Origin: Perkinsus olseni
Lineage: Eukaryota > Perkinsozoa > Perkinsida
NCBI GenBank assembly: GCA_013115125.1
Contig: JABANN010000046.1
Span: 1-64,000, forward strand
DNA: 64,000 bases
Reading direction: 5' to 3'
Below the pieces are notes generated by a model that was not told where the DNA came from, searched no databases, and was given only the letters and a program-made list of their open reading frames with translations. Below, piece by piece: positions 10,501 to 21,100 of the stretch. Position 1 is the first letter of the stretch; every line of letters begins with the position of its first letter. A program made the position numbers and the translations under genes.

Positions 10501-12434
10501 ATCATATTATTGCTCTCGTTGCGACGGAGAAAATCGCGGCTCGGAAGAATTGCTGTCGTGCCGGGGAGAAGGAAGGCCATTTCGCAATCGACGATAAGGC
10601 AATGGTAATTCCACATCGCCGTTGGAGCCCAATGGTGCTCACCTGCCACAGAGATCGGGCTCGGGATAGTTGATCGTACACTCCCCCAGGGGCCATCGCT
10701 GCACTGCTGTGGACACCGTTGGTTGGTACGACCAGATTGCTCTCCAGCCAGTCAACCAGGTGGTGAAGGAAGATACTCCCTGATGCCTTGTCGGGGCAAT
10801 CGTCAGCTTCCATACTAGCCGCTACGTAATTAGCAACCTAAAATTGGTAAACAATCACCGCTTCGCTCCGCTTACCGATTTCTATTACATCAATAACATC
10901 CTTAACAACCCATGCAGTCCCTCCAGGTACTCCACTGGGCCCGACAGACACCATCGCATCAGCAGCATGCTTAGCGCAGAGCCTCAGCAAGGAGGCGCTC
11001 TGGACCAGTCCGTGCAGATCATCTCCGCTGGGGTGTTGCCGTCCACCCGGCATCGGTGTGTGCGGAGGGGCGCAGGTCGCTGCCAGCAGCGCCACCAGCC
11101 TCGGCGAGGAGAACTCAGAAGACGCTTCAACTCGATTGCAGATAAGCGGTAGGATCTTCCTTCGGGCCGCATAGGTGAACTTCCAGTGGGAGCAGGTAGC
11201 GGTCGCGATCTCTTCCAAGTGACCCGAGTTCAAATCCGGCGCCTCGCACATTTTTCTCGCCATTTTCGTAGCGCAATTAACATCATCCACCGCAGGCGTC
11301 GAGAACACACTGACCATCAGCGAGGCAGAGCCAGCGTCCATCCTGGCGCTCGGCAGGGCGTGACTAGCCCGGTCCAAAATCAGGCGGAGCGAAGCTGGCA
11401 ATTTCGACGATACTCCCAAAGCGTTCATAGGTGGCGGGGTCGGGCTGACGACCAAATTGAATAGACACTGGCTGAGCGTTGATATCTCTATGTCCTCCAG
11501 GTTGGCCAGGAGGGCCCTGGAAAGACCGCTGCGCCACGAAATTCCGAGCGGGCCAGAAGAGTTGGGTCCGATGCCCAAAGACTTGGTTGACGTAGGAGTA
11601 TGCAGGATGCTAGTAGAGGCAGTAGGGCTCACAGGCGCCGAGGAGACAGGTGTGCCTAGAAGAAGTAGAACGCTTGGGAATTTGTGCATACCACTCCTTC
11701 CGCAAATCAGTGGCAAGTCCAATGCAAACGGCAAGCACCCCGTGAGCACTACCTGGTCGTAGAGGCGTTGGACCTCCGGGTGGGGTACCGGGCGGGCCAG
11801 CTTGCGCTGCAGCTGCTTCCAAACTCGCAAAGCTGCCCGCTATGGTCGATAATATTCTGACACCTCTAGCTACGAAAGGCAACACAATGAACATCAACTT
11901 ACTCTGGACGTAGGAGGGGCCCTAACAAGCTGACCTGTGCTGCTACCGCACCCGCAAGCTCGGACAGAATCTTTGGATGCACAGCCAGCATAGATCTAGC
12001 GCGGGAATATGAACAAGCCACAAGGCGACCGATGGATCGTACTTGTTCCGCTCAGCCACCACTACTAGTGCTCCCAGAGCAGGCCCGTCCAGGTCCGGTA
12101 TTATCGGGATGGATGCCTCGAATAGCTTTTCCGCCACCTGGATGGGGAGACTCGAGGTCTCCTCATTTTGCAGCAGGCTGTGAAGCAATACCACTACATC
12201 CCCTGATCATTGAGAGGAATTGGAACTCGAAAGGGGCTGGTCCGATATTACCAGGTCCGATTCCTCCGAGATCGGCGAAGAGCTCAGGCCCCTGCGGAAG
12301 AGGGCGAGTGGGCGGGGCGACCAGGGATAGGGCCGGGTCCCAACAGTTGTCGATTGTAGTGGATGCCGAGGAGGAATTTGGGGAGAGTTCAGCGTTGAGA
12401 AGGGACTCTGAAGGATGACGTATGATACCACATT
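7518..12434 (-). CDS. Helical-repeat, RAP-domain and leucine-rich-repeat protein (multi-exon)
   Basis: This minus-strand gene has many exons; start unresolved. The 5' part (about 12.4-9.7 kb) encodes helix-rich repeats like those before RAP domains. At 8840-8429, exons join in frame to give a RAP-type RNA-binding domain: LPQY, then IVVEPDALF, TGWTVLRAKAL and QQKGWQVIGPVV. The 47-base intron at 8382-8428 then joins this in frame to leucine-rich repeats (KNLVLSG, TITLRNLGLTDN, LSLDLSENHLTD, VSLWLGGN) and an acidic Ser/Gln-rich tail ending at 7518. RAP proteins generally act on organellar RNA in apicomplexans, FASTK relatives and algae; the same role here is inference. Junctions near 8180-8220 and 8957 are unresolved, so the RAP and LRR parts could still be two genes. 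Intron 8534-8589 lies between QQKGWQ and VIGPVV and is well supported. Confidence 0.55.
7668..7723 (-). other. Intron with antisense B-box (RAP/LRR gene)
   Basis: A 56-base GT..AG intron in the LRR part, between ...STGVQ and GGSEIL.... On the strand opposite to the gene it carries GGTTCGATCCC (7685-7695), an exact RNA polymerase III B-box. Only the first two T-stem pairs are kept. Confidence 0.6.
8534..8589 (-). other. Intron containing tRNA-like 3' end (RAP domain)
   Basis: A 56-base intron inside the RAP domain. It holds CCTGG-TTCGACC-CCCGG, a T-arm with four of five stem pairs, then an acceptor-like GGCCCGGCA and TTTTTT. The B-box is in the sense orientation at 8569-8579. The same 3' end, GGCCCGGCATTTTT..CCG, recurs in the tRNA-like element near 57.95 kb. 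Confidence 0.75.
8841..8956 (-). other. Probable intron with degenerate tRNA-like sequence
   Basis: This lies between two likely coding blocks of the RAP gene. Its sense strand contains D-arm-like and anticodon-arm-like stretches, then GGTTCGAATACC (8868-8879), then TTTTTC shortly before the acceptor AAG. The acceptor side is clear. The donor phase does not fit perfectly with GTAAAG at 8956, so the 5' boundary is uncertain. Confidence 0.45.
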
Positions 12435-12728
12435 TTCACCAACTTTGACGGTGAGGATTAATTCCATCAGTAGTGAAAGGGTGATTAGGAACCATACGAA
12501 CTCATACTGCAAAGATGGTCCCTTTTACACGTTAAAAATAACGTCATTTTGGGTGAAGAAGAGGACGTTCACTCTTAGAGGAAACCCGCCACACACAGCA
12601 GACTACACCACACCTCAGTGTGAGCGCTCACGATAACGACTGAGCCCAATACAGGTTGCGCTGACACTGCCACCTCGCTACTTGCAAGATTGCGCGGCTA
12701 AGGCCTATGGGTATAACTACCAGTGCCT

Positions 12729-13037
12729 TCATGCAGACTCTGATTCGGGTTCAACTAACACTGACCCCATCGCTATCACTACTCTAGTGGATAGCCTACC
12801 AGCCTCCTTACCCAAGTCCTTAGCCTTGGACGGCGACCCCTTCCCCCGTCTGCCCTTCAAATCATCAGCTCGGTCCAAATCCTCGTATTGAACTGAGTCT
12901 ACCGACGCTCCCAGGAGGCTGGCCACTGGTGAAAGAAGACAGTATCTTTTTACTCGTGGCCGACCATAGTTACCTTGCCCTAGCTCCGCCTCTAGATCCG
13001 CTATCTGCTGCTCGAGGTCAGGGATCGATACTGCCAT
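12729..13037 (-). CDS. Small coiled-coil-start protein, unknown
   Basis: An open frame of 102 codons starts MAVSIPDLEQQIADLEAEL, a good heptad pattern. A 48-base GT..AG segment follows at about residue 22; removing it keeps the frame and leaves about 86 residues. The remainder is acidic then lysine/glycine-rich. It is divergent in position from the metallothionein-like gene and lies upstream of the RAP gene on the same strand, so it could be that gene's first exons. I do not recognise it. Confidence 0.45.
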   Translation of the reverse strand: MAVSIPDLEQQIADLEAELGQGNYGRPRVKRYCLLSPVASLLGASVDSVQYEDLDRADDLKGRRGKGSPSKAKDLGKEAGRLSTRVVIAMGSVLVEPESESA

Positions 13038-13764
13038 TCCACGTAGGACAGTGGGAAACTTCGCAAACTGCTAGGCGCTGAGAAAATGTAAGTGATCGCA
13101 AGTGAGCAAGATCCTCGGGGTACGAGTTTGTAATCGTGGAAGAGATCTATGATAACTTTATCGATGATAATGTGGATGCAACTTGTCGATGGTGAGTGGG
13201 AAGCGTATCTTTCGGTCATGCTGGCAATAAGGAGGTTAACCTCTGTCCTCCAAGCTGCAAAAGATACTCATCAGCCCCTCTATTTTCCGCAGGCTACGAG
13301 CCGCCTCCGCGCGCTGCCGAGCGGACCCCATGCCTAGCGGACACCGAGGATATCCGGTCTCTCAGCCCTTCAATAAGTAGTCACGCGCCACGAAATTATG
13401 CTGCAGTCGTGGACAGAATCGCCGTTCCTTCCGAGAGGGGACCCGGCCAGCCCCGGGACCTGTCCTGAGCGCTGGGGGAGATGTCGTTGTGGTTGTGGGT
13501 GTGTGGATGATACCGAAGGTATCTTTGGGCTGCGGCTCGACCTTGCGTGTCATAAGGAGGTTAGATACCGAGATGCTGGAGTATGGTCAACCAGCCCGGG
13601 GCTTGAAGGGGGTGGGTGGGTAAAGGCGTATCTTTTGACGCGAGTGATGCAAGCTTCAACCTCATGATACCATCCAGGTCCCCGAGAACTGTTGGCTGAG
13701 TGGCTTCCTAGAGGCCATGCCCGACTCCAGACGAGAAGCGGCCCTTGCCCTCGGCATCAACAGC

Positions 13765-13985
13765 ATGTGCGTGTGTAACGACGTGGAGACCTGCGGATGT
13801 AAAAACGTAAGGGCTAGTGGTGTGATGTGGGAGGGGAGGGCTTCCTACTTTCGCAGGGCCCCGACCCGTCAGATTGCTGTGGATGCTCTTACTGTGGATC
13901 ATTCGACAAGGGAGCCTTCTGTTGCTGTGGTGATTGCCGAGAATGCCCGCCCGGCCACTGCTGTCCAGGAGACTGTAGAAAGTAA
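13765..13985 (+). CDS. Metallothionein-like cysteine-rich protein (two exons)
   Basis: Exon 1 (13765-13806) encodes MCVCNDVETCGCKN. A 50-base GT..AG intron (13807-13856) follows. Exon 2 (13857-13985) encodes 42 residues with repeated CC, CxC, CCC and CxxC groups and ends GDCRK. The 56-residue product has 16 cysteines (about 29%), no aromatics beyond one Tyr and two Phe, and no cysteines wasted outside CxC/CC clusters. That pattern is typical of metallothioneins, which bind Zn, Cu or Cd through thiolates. The start is the ATG directly after CAACAGC. An in-frame upstream ATG at 13717 would add a 16-residue non-Cys leader. The joint is in frame. The protein is absent from simple ORF views because each exon is short. 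Metal specificity cannot be read from sequence. Confidence 0.8.
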
Positions 13986-16307
13986 TAACTGTGCCTTTCT
14001 AATTTGAAAAGAGGATTTCCGTCGGCTCGTCGTTGGCCTGCATGCCTACCAATAACTGTATGCTCACCTGGGTGAATTTGACCGCTAAAAATAAAACTAA
14101 ATTACCAGAGTAACGATTACAGGGAGGACCCCTTTACACTCGGCAGTTCGTACCGGAAGGGAAAGTTGGAAGCTTGCACGGCGTTGGCTCGAGCCGGTAT
14201 CCTGCAGGTTACGATTAGGAAAATTGTGGCCCATTTACGATCGATTGAAATGATTCGAGTTTTTATGCGCCAAAGCGCCCTCAGTGAAATTAATGGACCT
14301 CTGCATTCATCATGACCGCTGACCGTAGAAGTATCCTTCCACTTAGTCAGTACCGATCTCCGTAGTCCTACGCTCGAAAGGTTTTCATCAACACCGACAC
14401 GCTGATGTCTTCGAACCTATATTCTGATCGGGAGAATAAGACAGCCAATTTGGACGTTTTACTGGCTCCTATCAAGTAGTTTTTTAACCTAATATCAGCC
14501 ACTGAAGGTTGATCTCTCAAGTTGGCAGAGAACGGGAGAGGAAAGGTACGAGTGTGCAGCAGCGACAATAGTTTATTTTTGCTGTGTTGTAATTGCCGTT
14601 GAATAATCGCCGTGACAATAATTGGTGTAATAACGTTTTGGATAAAGCATCAAGACAACCATTTCGCGGTCCTATCATAGCACGCTGCTTCTTTCTCGAG
14701 CAGGTATGAGTGCCCTCTTGGCACATACAATGAAGGACCACCGAACTACTGGTACAATAGACACCAGGCTTTGGGGTATTCAGCGGCGCCCTCTGCGATA
14801 CCTGAAGAGCTTTGCGAGCCCCAGTATCACCCCTACAACCCTGTGAGTGAGTGTCAATGGCCTTACGCTATGGGCTTGGGCTTATGCTATGGTGACAGGT
14901 ATTGGAGGATGCTTATGGTGAGGAGGAGGACACGGGTGGGTTGAAACGGGTGTAGGTGTGTCGGTAGCATAAAATTCGAACCGTAAGCTCCCAGTGTGGT
15001 AGCCGAATTGATGTCTCGTCTGAGCGCAGCAGTACTGTTATAGAAACCCAGTCTTTCGATAAAGTATGTTGCGAATTAGCGGACAGTATATTCAGAGTCC
15101 GATGGGTGTTGCCTTTTGACCGTACGTAGCATATCTAGTCATTAGGTTCCTCAGCAGGCTGCATTGACTCTTCGAGACGCCCTTCCTTTGGGGCCGCGAG
15201 ACTTCCCACTTGCACTATCTTCATTATCACTCAGACTGGGAGACTACAGCAGCCGACCTTTCCCAGTGTCGGCCTTGCCCGAATACTGCCAAGCTTTATC
15301 GCAAAGATATGCGGGGAGCGACTAATGTAGTACATCGAACGGCTTCGGCCGAACCGGGTCGGTTGTGGCGAGAGGGAGGGAGATCCCTGTCACTTGGCTG
15401 GTCCGCTGAGCGCGAAGTGTCAGGTGGATGACTGTCGGCGATGGGAATGCCGAGATGATGATTTTGGAATCTCGCGCGCCCTGCCGGGGGTGCCCAACTG
15501 TCGAGTGGCGTGTGAAAATTTCCGACGGAGCGAAGCTGGAGGGTAGGTCCGGCCTTGTGGAGGGGAGGTAGGGTGGCTCAGGTCTATGAAGGATCCCAAG
15601 GTGGAGGAGATTTATTGCCCAGTCTCTTGTAAGTGCGGGATAAGAATCTTAGGTTGCAGCCTGTACTGGATGGGTTGAGAAGATTCTTGCTCATGCTAGA
15701 GTCGGTCTCAGGTGGTTATTGTGCGGCAAGTCCCTCCCAGCCCACATGCCCTGTGACCATCAAATCAGCGGCAGTTCTTTCGTCAGTGTGGAGCCTAGCA
15801 ATACCAACCATCGCCTTATTCATGCACCTCGGCATGTGAAACTGTCAGTGGATTAACATAGTCATTTCTGGATCTACCCGAAGCATTTGTTCGATAAATT
15901 TGGATGGCGTTGCTTCGGGATTTGGGTAATTGGTTAGGTTGTACGATAGCCGATCCTCCGGGCTCGACGTATCCTCGTGGTGGTCACAAACACGGCACGC
16001 TCTCTTGTAGTCATTCTTGTCAACGCCTAGACTTGCACTCGGAAAGCTCTCCGCGTTCGGTGAGTCAACCGTCAACCGCAGGCAACCGTGTACAATATTT
16101 CCTCACACCTTTGACCTTTTTCGTTTCTCATCTTTGCTGTAACCATTCCGTCCGACTAGGTTCGTCAGCGCTCTTCCAGCAGCTTAGAACTCGGCGAAGT
16201 TGGGATTTCATTCACGATAGAATGATTACGAACCGTGGATGACTCGGGTGAAAGTCTCTCTCAGATGACATTCTACATTTCAATGCCTCCTACCTGCAGA
16301 CTCTGAC
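13986..16307. other. Intergenic region with one possible exon
   Basis: No recognised gene. A minus-strand frame at 15845-16075 (76 codons) contains a CRVCDHHED stretch and a natural amino-acid composition and ends at a stop. It could be a terminal exon of an unknown gene, but no upstream exon was found. Confidence 0.3.
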
Positions 16308-17467
16308 ATGTTCAACGTCGTCGCATCAACGATTCTGGTGCGTGCCATAAGTGAAGCTGCAACGCCGTTGTTTGGAGCTCGTAACAAGACTATCGCCGTG
16401 CCGGTCGATGAAGGCTTTACCTCTGTCATGGTTGACGATCAGGAGGTTGAACTGCTGGTTGATTCTGGGTCGTGGGACCTTATTGTGATTGATGGTCACT
16501 GGTATGAAGAAAAGTTTGGCGAAGGTGCTTGCGGAAAGCCGCACTCCGGCTGCTTTTTCTGTCCCGTCGAGGCACCCTGTGACTTCGGCAAGGAACAAAC
16601 GGTGACAACAACATTCGCAGATGATGTCGTTATTGAACGCATCTTTCGTACTGGCCGACTGGTATTGGCCGGTAATGAAGTTACTCGCTTCGTGTACAGC
16701 ATCGCAAGGTTGACAGGAAATGCCACGGAAAGGTCTGCAAACGGGTATTTTGGCTTAGCATTGCGACCCCCCGGCTCGGAACGGTTTGATTCGCCGCTCT
16801 ATCAGCGGAGCGTTCTCGAGACTCTTTCCCAACGCAACCTCATTGGACGCTTGTCGTACACTACCCGTAGCAATGGAAAACAGGATTCACCTTTCCTTTG
16901 CGGTCAAGTCACGCTGGGTGACACTATAGACGAGTCTGATTTGAGCAACTACATGTTCCCCCAGTGGACTGATGACGGGATACACCATCGAGCCTTCGCC
17001 GCTGTCTCTGTGCTGTCGGTGGAGGTCCTCCATCCGCGACGCGTGGCTCGAGGGAGCCGACCTGCGAAGTCCTTCCAGGACTTCTCTGGCCGCCGAAACC
17101 AGAGCGCGTTTCGGGCGCTAATTGACACGGGCTTCACTGGCTTGAGGAAATCAAGAAAAAGTTGAAAAGAGCATTGAGACGAGCGGGTCACAAAGAGCTG
17201 ATTTGGGGACGAAATGAGCATGGAGTTGCTTATGTTCACGAGGGGGTTCGCCCTTTTCTGCCGGTCTTGAGGCTGCGACTGGGCGGCGGAGGGAATTCTA
17301 TACCCATCAGTATATTCCCCGAGCATTACTGTCTACGCACTGGTCAAGGATACGACGTCATTCTAGCTGGCCATGCTGCTCACGGTGCGCTCGGTACACC
17401 GTTTTTCCGGGCGTTTAGTGTTCACGTTGACTACAGCGCGAATCGGATAGGTCTGCTCAAGGTTTGA
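16308..17467 (+). pseudogene. Pepsin-like (A1) aspartic protease, frameshifted
   Basis: The first frame (285 residues) has a hydrophobic N-terminus resembling a signal peptide. It carries active-site motif 1 as LLVDSGSWDLIV (Asp52; DSG rather than the usual DTG), a GYFGLAL block, a GQVTLGD block and active-site motif 2 as RALIDTGFTGL (Asp273). Directly after DTGFTG the frame breaks. The continuation LEEIKKKLKRALRRAG... lies one frame over and runs to 17467 with the family's C-terminal pattern (GTPFFRAFSVHVDY...RIGLLKV). A single missing base near 17140 explains this. It is either a recent pseudogene or an assembly/read error; both catalytic Asp are present. No intron seen. Confidence 0.75.
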
Positions 17468-18175
17468 AGCGGCGTCGATGCGAGAATGTGATAGGTATGT
17501 GGATGTGCTTCTGTCCGTTGGATACCGCGTGCAGTTGATGTCGTTCTTTCGGATGTTGCGTTGAAGTTGGGAGAATGACATCAGTAATGAGGTCGTGAGT
17601 GATCTTACGTTCGGGATCAACTCACGACGGCGGTCGAGCAATGAAACTGATCATAGTCGATAGGTCGCACTGTGAGCGTCGTCCGACCTAGAAGGTGAGA
17701 GGACGGCCGGCTCTGTCCGGGGAGCAGGATATGAGACTTGCATTATGAGTGTATCGCCACGACTTTGTGGACGAAATCTTTGAGAGACAGTCAGTCTCGA
17801 TTCTGTCACGTAGCATAGATACAGGAGTAACACCGAAGTTGACGCTTGAGGCGAACAATTCAATATCTTGAGACTACCCGAAGGGCCGCCGATGCCCCAC
17901 TGGTCACCGCCAGGATCTCTGGCGGTTTGCTTAGCGGGTGCAGGCTGGCTTGGTAGTGACAGTAAAATTATGCAGCCACGGCGCCGCTCTCGTCCTCATC
18001 CTCTTGTTGCCTTCTCATGTGCAGTCGTGAGTGCTGTCTACCCGTTTATCTTTATTGACCGTCTTCGCGGGTCAAGGCGCAAGGGAGTCATCGAGCGCTC
18101 CCTCATGATGCTAAATTTTTTGGTGGGACAGACTGTGTCAATTGCTCATCTCCAGCGTCTTCAACTCCTTCCTTA
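17468..18175. other. Intergenic region
   Basis: No gene supported. A plus-strand frame at 17868-18176 has a hydrophobic stretch but no family resemblance and runs into the first exon of the kelch-BTB gene. Confidence 0.4.
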
Positions 18176-21100
18176 ATGTCCCGGATCAACGACAACGGCA
18201 GCGGCATCTCGATAGGTAGCGAAATGTATGGTATTGGAGGATAGTTGGCCATTGTCAGGCTCTGCAGAGAGAGCATCGGTGGTCGGGATGCCGACGGTTT
18301 ACGACGAAGAGGTAAGCGGCGCGATACTCGTGTTGAAGAAAATGAACCTCCGCGAGTCTCGAGACTGGAGTTCGTAGTGATTGATACAATTCAAGTTGGA
18401 GACAATTTCTATACTTGTCCTCTGAGTGAATACGAGTGCCGAAGCTGCTTCTAGATACTCAGAGCGGACAACAACTCGGATATCGAGGTTACGGAAGATA
18501 CTTCGCTCCTTTCCATGGAAGCTCTGCAGCCACATGAACTGCAACAGGAAGCTCTGGTGGGTGGAGCAGAGTCCCTCGACTCTTTCACTCTTCTCATGCT
18601 ACATGTAGGGTCCGCCGGGTACTAGCGTTGAGGAGCTGCAGCGAGGAAGGCAAAGGCGAAGACGGGTCGCAGATACCGCGAATGGGGTAAGAGGTCCCGG
18701 GTTCAAATCCTGGTAAGGGTGTTTCTTTTCAGGGGATGCCATTTACTGAAGAGCTCAGGAGGGAAGAGGGTAACGGCACTTGAGCGGCCGTTTCGAGTCG
18801 GAGATTCCACCTTCAGACCTTCCTGGGCAATGGTCGATGATAACCCACAACAGCGGAGTGCCCCCTCGGGCGAGGAGCCTTCATGTCAGCGTGGTGGTAG
18901 ACGATTCGATGTAAGGTCTCCTCGCTTACTGCAGTCTGTAACGATGCAACATGACGCGAAAACGAGGCCACTGTACCACGCGGCAGCCCGCACGTGCTTC
19001 GTGACTGCATTGATCGCTCGAATGCCGTTTCTCGCGGCTCGTGGCATATCAGTGGATAATCAGTACTGCAATTCATTTTTATAATGTAATAGTTCGTTGA
19101 CTGCCGCTGTTACGCCACGGCATGGTGGCCTCGGTTTAATTTGATAGGAGGATAGCTAGACCGTCGTTCTCGAGGCATTTCGTGTTGGATAGTTGCAGAT
19201 TTCATCGTCCGATTGTACTTCTTATGAAGGTACGTCTTTGGTGGCTACGACGGCAGCAATCGTGTGAATGATTTTTATAAGTAACCACCTCGACCTCAAG
19301 ATATGTCCTCATTCTCTACTCGTAGGTACCACTTCCCTACTAAGGCCTGGTCGACCGTCTCGTAAGTCACTATTCGGGGTCTCCCTCATCACCCTAACCA
19401 TGTCCACTCGGCATTCTGGGCCGTGCGCAAGGCACCCAAGCATCTCTGCACGAATACATTGAAAATTCTTGATCAGAAATCGTGATTTATTTCTTTCGAA
19501 CTTTTCAATACCGCGAAGACATTCCCAGTGTGAATCACCTCTAGGAACGACAGAGCATCATCAAAGGCGTCGTGCACAGTATAAGCATTGCGATACTCGA
19601 TGCCCAGGACATCATTGCATCATCTGTTAATCAGAAATCGTGATTAATCCCTTCTAAATCTCTATTACCGCGGAGACACTTCCAGTGTGAATCAGCTCTC
19701 ATAAGGCAGAGTGTCATCAAAGGCCTCGTGCCGAGTATAAGCATTGCGATACTCGCTGTCTACGACACATCGGAGCTCTCCTGGAATATCCCGCATCCTC
19801 ATGCAGGCGCCGAATGCTGCTATGGGCGCTCTACCAAATCTCTGCCCAGCTGTGGCCATAGTCCACCTCCTCCTCCTTCCTCAGCTACTACTCTCCTCGA
19901 CCGTCAGCGCGAGATCGTCATGTGGCTGTGGCTTATCGGGGGAATATATACATTTTCGGCGGCTACGACGGTTCTACAAGGTCAGCGGCAATCTCGCTCA
20001 CCAACTCGACCATGCCACTTCATCAGGGTGAACGACTTCTGGCTGTATGACACGCAAGCCCAGTCCTGGGCGCTGGTTGCTCACGCGGTAATTGGGTCTT
20101 CGTCTATTCTCCCCTTCAACTATGACATCTCATGCGACGCCCCGGTGTTGATACTCCGATACTCTCGCTATGTGTCTTGTCATCTTTCTCACAGGATGGG
20201 AAGGTGTTTTTAGAGTTTATCAAACGGGCTTTGAATGCGGTAGCTGATCGTCTCATGGAATTTTCGCTTACTTTTCCTATGAAGAGAAGATGTGGATCAT
20301 ATTTTGGAATTTAGGAATTTGTGCATTTTAATGTTTCCGTTCTCACTGAGAAAGTAGGAGCCCAGAATTCTATACCCGGCAATTACTCTCTTCTTGTTAC
20401 ACATGTCATTTTCGTTGCTTCAGGGCCAGGTTCCGAGTGCACGGCACAGCCACAGCGCGGTGGAGTATAACGGATCGATGTAAGATTCGCTGTTTCCCTC
20501 TCACTTGTCACAAATGAGTGCTGATTATTATTCAATGGAACTCATTCATAGCGAATCACTCCGATAAGTAGAAGCACGCTAACTATTTCTGAAATTACAT
20601 TACTGGGATATGACCTTCATGCTGAGCAAATAAACTATAATCTGTTTTTGGAGGGTCATCTGTTGATAGCCACACATAAGCTGCCGTGGATATTCTATGT
20701 AAATCGTCCTCTTGCAAGTTGCAAGTTGCAGGCCTTTGAATGGGTTGAGAATGTGCAGTGATTTTCACGCCTCGCCCCGCTAGGTATGTCTTTGGTGGTT
20801 ATGACGGGAACTATCGTAATGACTTTCATGCGTTCAACTTCGTCGCTGAGAAGTGGAGCCCTGTGGAGGTGAGTCGAAGGCCTTGGTGTTAGGGAATCCT
20901 TTCTTCCCTGCGGGCGATGCCCATACGTTTTGATGCGTCATCTGTCGCAGGTCAACAACGCTGGTGGCTCTGGGCCGAGGGCACGATACCGTGAGGGAGG
21001 ATCGAACCTTCGCGTGTTGCCATGCTGTTTTCTTTGCCAGGGACCTCAGCGGTGGTTCACAAGGACAGTATGTTGGTCTTCGGTGGCCATGATGGATCGA

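Noticed and set aside
11220-11240. GAGTTCAAATCC B-box-like match in the RAP/LRR gene region
   Set aside because: It lies in an uninterrupted coding frame and I could not support an intron around it.
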